Source of the DNA: Accumulibacter sp.
GTDB lineage: Bacteria > Pseudomonadota > Gammaproteobacteria > Burkholderiales > Rhodocyclaceae
Assembly: GCF_023806635.1 (NCBI RefSeq)
Contig: NZ_JAMTDQ010000029.1
Coordinates: 81,895 to 145,894 of the forward strand
Direction of reading: 5' to 3'
Length of the DNA stretch: 64,000 bases
Part shown: positions 61,641-64,000 of the stretch, piece after piece
How the letters are laid out: each line of letters opens with the position of its first letter
Numbering within the stretch: position 1 is the first letter of the stretch
Notes under the pieces: generated by a model
What the model was told of the DNA's origin: nothing
Seen by the model: only the letters and a program-made list of their open reading frames with translations
Database searches by the model: none
Made by a program: the position numbers and the translations under genes

Positions 61641-63665
61641 TCAGTAGGTGTTCTGGACGAGCTGGATCGTCAGCCGCTGTCCCGGCTTGATGTCGTTGTT
61701 CTGGATGCGGTTCCAGCGCAGGAGGTCATCCTTCTCGACACGGAACTGCCTGGCGATCGAGCCCAGCGTGTCGCCGCGGCGGATCGTGTACTGCGCGAGC
61801 TTGAGCGGCTTGCGGCTCGAGTCTCCGGCCTTCTCGGCCTGCCGGTTGCCGTTCCTGTCTTCCTTCGCCGCGCGCTCCGACCCTTTCGTGACCGCCGCGC
61901 TGGCGGCCCTGTTGCCGTTCGCTTCCCGGCGGCTCTCGTCCTGCTCGTTGCGCGCCTTGCCGGCTGACGGCCGGCTTGCCGGTTCAGCCGCAGCGACCAG
62001 CAGGCGGGTACCGGCATTGACCTGGTCGGCGCGCAGCTTGTTGATCTGCTTGAGTTCGGCGACCGACATGTCGTAGCGACTGGCTACCTCGCTCAACGTC
62101 TCACCCTTGCGGACGAGATGGCTGCCGCTGGCAGTGCGGGCCATGCCGGCGGCAGCTGCCGTCGGTCGGGAGTCCGCCTCGCTCGCCGCGTTGCGCTGCG
62201 CCGCCGGCTTGGCTGTCGGCTCGGCCGCGGCGACCAGCAGCTTGCTGCCGATATTGACCTGGTCGGCACGCAGCTTGTTGATCTGCTTCAGTTCGGCCAT
62301 CGTCATGCCATAGCGCTGCGCCAGTGCGTGCAGTGTCTCACCCTTGCGCACCATGTGCGTCCGGCTGATCGCGGCCGCTGGCGCGGGTTCCGGCTGTGCC
62401 GGGCGAGGTGCCTGCGCGACGACGGCGGCAGCCGGCACCCGTGGCTGCTCGCTCGCCACCGGCGGCGCCGCGTCGGTCGCCAGGCTCGCGAGTTGCTCGC
62501 CCGGGCTGACGCCTTCCGGCAGCGGAACGAGCAGCGTCTGTCCGGCGGTTACCCTGATGCTGCCGCTGATGCCGTTCACCGCCTTCAGGTTGGCGACCGT
62601 GAGACCAAAGCGGGGGGCGACCTGTTCGAGCTTCTCGCCGGCGCGCAGGGTATAGGCCTGCCATGACGACAACGGCTTCTCGCTCTCTTCGTGCGCCTCG
62701 AGGTTGCTGACGAAGGTGTCGAGCTTGTGCGCGGGGATGACCAGCGGCTTGTCGGACTTGATCACCGGACGGTTGTGCGCCGGGTTGAGGGCGACGAACT
62801 CGCGCACCGGCATCTCGGCCAGGCGCGCCGCCAACTCGACGTCGATGTCCGCCGACTTGGTGACGGTGGCGAAGTAGGGGCGGTTGGGAACACCGCGGAT
62901 ATTGAGGCTGGCCAGCACGTTCGGGTTGCTGAAGATGTTCTTCAGCGCCTGTAGCTTGGGGACGTAGTGACGGGTTTCCTCGGGCATCGTCAGGCTGAGG
63001 TAATCGGTCGGCAGACCGTTGGCGCGGTTCCTGTTGATCGCCTTGCCAACGGCACCTTCGCCCCAGTTGTACGAGGCGAGCGCCAGATGCCAGTCGCCGT
63101 GGAGATCATAGATGTACTGCAGGTACTCGAGTGCGGCGGCCGTCGAGGCGACGATGTCACGGCGCTCGTCAAGCCACCAGCTCTGCTCCAGCTTGTACTG
63201 CCTGCCGGTCGCTGGGACGAACTGCCAGAGGCCGGAGGCATGACTGCGCGAATAGGCGGTCGGGTTGTAGGCGCTCTCGACCATCGGCAGCAGGGCGAGC
63301 TCCATCGGCATGCCGCGCTTCTCGATCTCTTCGACGATGTGATGCAGGTAGCGGCTGCTGCGCTCGACCATGCGCCGCAGCGACTCGGGGCGGTTGCTGA
63401 ACCACTGCTGGTGGTGCAGGACCAGCGAGTTGTTGATGTTCGGCATCGCAAAGCCGCGCCGGATGCGCTGGAAGAGCTCGTCCGGTTCGGCGGTCAGATC
63501 GATGGTCTCGGGTGGCTGGCCCGGCGCGACGAGCTCGACGACCGGCAAGGCATCGGCTTCTGTCGTCTGGCCACCAGTTGCCAGACCCGGGTTGGTTGAA
63601 TCTCCGGCCGCAGCGGTGCCGGAGCAGATGGCAAAAGCAAGAGCAAATGCGATTCGTGGCGTCAT
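61641..63665 (-). CDS. mltD: membrane-bound lytic murein transglycosylase D
   Basis: A 674-aa exported protein: signal peptide (MTPRIAFALAFAICSGTAAA), SLT domain with catalytic Glu130 (ALLPMVESAYNPTAYSRSHASGLWQFVPATG), ASYNWGEGAV, then four LysM peptidoglycan-binding repeats separated by Ala/Pro/Arg linkers. LysM units 2 and 3 are near-duplicates (both AELKQINKLRADQVN), visible also as a DNA direct repeat (about 62265-62345 and 62031-62110). No lipobox is visible. E. coli MltD (452 aa) has two LysM; this is longer. Confidence 0.92.
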   Translation of the reverse strand: MTPRIAFALAFAICSGTAAAGDSTNPGLATGGQTTEADALPVVELVAPGQPPETIDLTAEPDELFQRIRRGFAMPNINNSLVLHHQQWFSNRPESLRRMVERSSRYLHHIVEEIEKRGMPMELALLPMVESAYNPTAYSRSHASGLWQFVPATGRQYKLEQSWWLDERRDIVASTAAALEYLQYIYDLHGDWHLALASYNWGEGAVGKAINRNRANGLPTDYLSLTMPEETRHYVPKLQALKNIFSNPNVLASLNIRGVPNRPYFATVTKSADIDVELAARLAEMPVREFVALNPAHNRPVIKSDKPLVIPAHKLDTFVSNLEAHEESEKPLSSWQAYTLRAGEKLEQVAPRFGLTVANLKAVNGISGSIRVTAGQTLLVPLPEGVSPGEQLASLATDAAPPVASEQPRVPAAAVVAQAPRPAQPEPAPAAAISRTHMVRKGETLHALAQRYGMTMAELKQINKLRADQVNIGSKLLVAAAEPTAKPAAQRNAASEADSRPTAAAAGMARTASGSHLVRKGETLSEVASRYDMSVAELKQINKLRADQVNAGTRLLVAAAEPASRPSAGKARNEQDESRREANGNRAASAAVTKGSERAAKEDRNGNRQAEKAGDSSRKPLKLAQYTIRRGDTLGSIARQFRVEKDDLLRWNRIQNNDIKPGQRLTIQLVQNTY

Positions 63666-63754
63666 CCGTACTTCCTGTTCTCTTTTCGGGTGGGCGCCAG
63701 TTCATCCCCGCTCAGTGGGATCACCTGGTCGAATGGTGAGACTGCAAGCGCATG

Positions 63755-63760
63755 ATTATA
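63755..63760 (-). promoter_or_regulatory. probable mltD promoter (-10 TATAAT)
   Basis: Consensus TATAAT on the minus strand about 90 nt upstream of the mltD ATG; no matching -35 hexamer at 17 nt. Confidence 0.45.
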
Positions 63761-63891
63761 GACCAAAGCGCGAACGCGAGTGGACAAGCGTCGACGTGGA
63801 AAGTTCGCTTTCGGGCATGCTCCGACCGGCCGCAAGGCGAGGCGGTCGCCGCCCGCGCAGCGGCCTTCGCAAGGCCGCCAGCGCGCAATTG

Positions 63892-63916
63892 AAAAAGCCC
63901 AGGCTGGCTGGGCTTT
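63892..63916 (-). terminator. intrinsic terminator of the tRNA-Asp transcript
   Basis: 9-bp stem AAAGCCCAG / CTGGGCTTT with a 5-nt loop, followed on the minus strand by TTTTT (AAAAA at 63892-63896 on plus). It sits 30 nt after the tRNA 3' end, in the right orientation. A second hairpin (63861-63877) lies further downstream. Confidence 0.85.
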
Positions 63917-63945
63917 CGGGTGCTTGGCTTGCGAGTACTGGATCG

Positions 63946-64000
63946 TGGCGGAGTGGACGGGGCTCGAACCCGCGACCCCCGGCGTGACAGGCCGGTATTC
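63946..64000 (-). tRNA. tRNA-Asp (GTC), 5' part outside window
   Basis: On the minus strand the sequence shows the anticodon stem and loop with GTC (CCTGTCACGCC), the variable region, T arm GGGTTCGAGCCCC, the acceptor 3' strand GTCCACTCC and an encoded CCA ending at 63946. The D arm and 5' acceptor strand lie beyond the window. The sequence matches the usual bacterial tRNA-Asp closely. Confidence 0.92.

Overview
The window is a 64 kb piece of a very GC-rich chromosome with compact, often overlapping operons. TamA/TamB, a complete pqi (MCE) operon, FabI, MltD, EttA, a PEP-CTERM protein and scattered short inverted-repeat elements point to a Gram-negative betaproteobacterium. A Rhodocyclales / 'Candidatus Accumulibacter'-like organism is my best guess; this is an inference from gene style, not a database result. 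The window opens inside an alpha/beta hydrolase gene and closes inside a tRNA-Asp gene.

Layout. 1-4.6 kb (minus strand): alpha/beta hydrolase (partial), CDP-alcohol phosphatidyltransferase-like protein, AMP-forming acyl-CoA synthetase, patatin phospholipase. 4.8-8.2 kb: mtnA with a FucA-type class II aldolase (methylthioribose salvage) and an FAD oxidoreductase. 8.2-9.8 kb: a 176-bp MITE with a 5-bp target duplication and a VapBC-type toxin-antitoxin pair. 9.8-18.4 kb: the centrepiece, described below. 18.5-19.6 kb: small hypothetical genes. 19.8-25.6 kb: tamA-tamB. 25.6-33.3 kb: DUF924, a LysR remnant, a PEP-CTERM protein, an alanyl-tRNA editing protein, a DUF4239 membrane protein and pqiAABC. 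33.4-43 kb: YgiQ radical SAM, a nucleoside deoxyribosyltransferase-like/2OG-oxygenase pair, an NAD-binding protein, L-serine dehydratase, a CaCA antiporter and EttA. 43.2-48.4 kb: lytic transglycosylase, DUF3313 lipoprotein, then a thiolase/SDR/acyl-CoA dehydrogenase operon. 48.4-50 kb: a junkyard of broken conflict-system and toxin-antitoxin genes. 50-54.6 kb: amidohydrolase, Sel1 protein, methyltransferase, PyrR-like protein, FabI. 54.8-61.6 kb: a Yej/Opp-type peptide ABC transporter. 61.6-64 kb: MltD and tRNA-Asp.

The most interesting locus (9789-18353) is a diversity-generating retroelement (DGR) wired into an NTP-dependent conflict module. A DUF4062 (TIR-like) putative effector is followed by a MoxR-type AAA+ ATPase and a 961-aa protein ending in a formylglycine-generating-enzyme / C-type-lectin-like (FGE) domain. 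These are followed by an HRDC-domain DGR accessory gene, a DGR reverse transcriptase, the template repeat (TR) and a second, FGE-only target. Both FGE genes end in variable repeats (VR1, VR2) that match the TR almost perfectly except at template adenines: 14 of 20 core adenines are changed in VR1 and 16 of 20 in VR2, with only 1 and 4 other mismatches. Exactly 20 nt after each VR starts a perfect 10-bp hairpin with a GGA loop; three of its base pairs differ between the two targets in a fully compensatory way. It is followed by further GGA-loop hairpins (four in a row after VR1, two after VR2). The tandem hairpin array looks unusual for DGRs. The HRDC accessory gene carries an in-frame TGA, so the DGR may be disabled, or the base may be an error. 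My reading is that the FGE proteins are hypervariable sensors whose signal is passed through the MoxR ATPase to the DUF4062 effector; this is inference from architecture.
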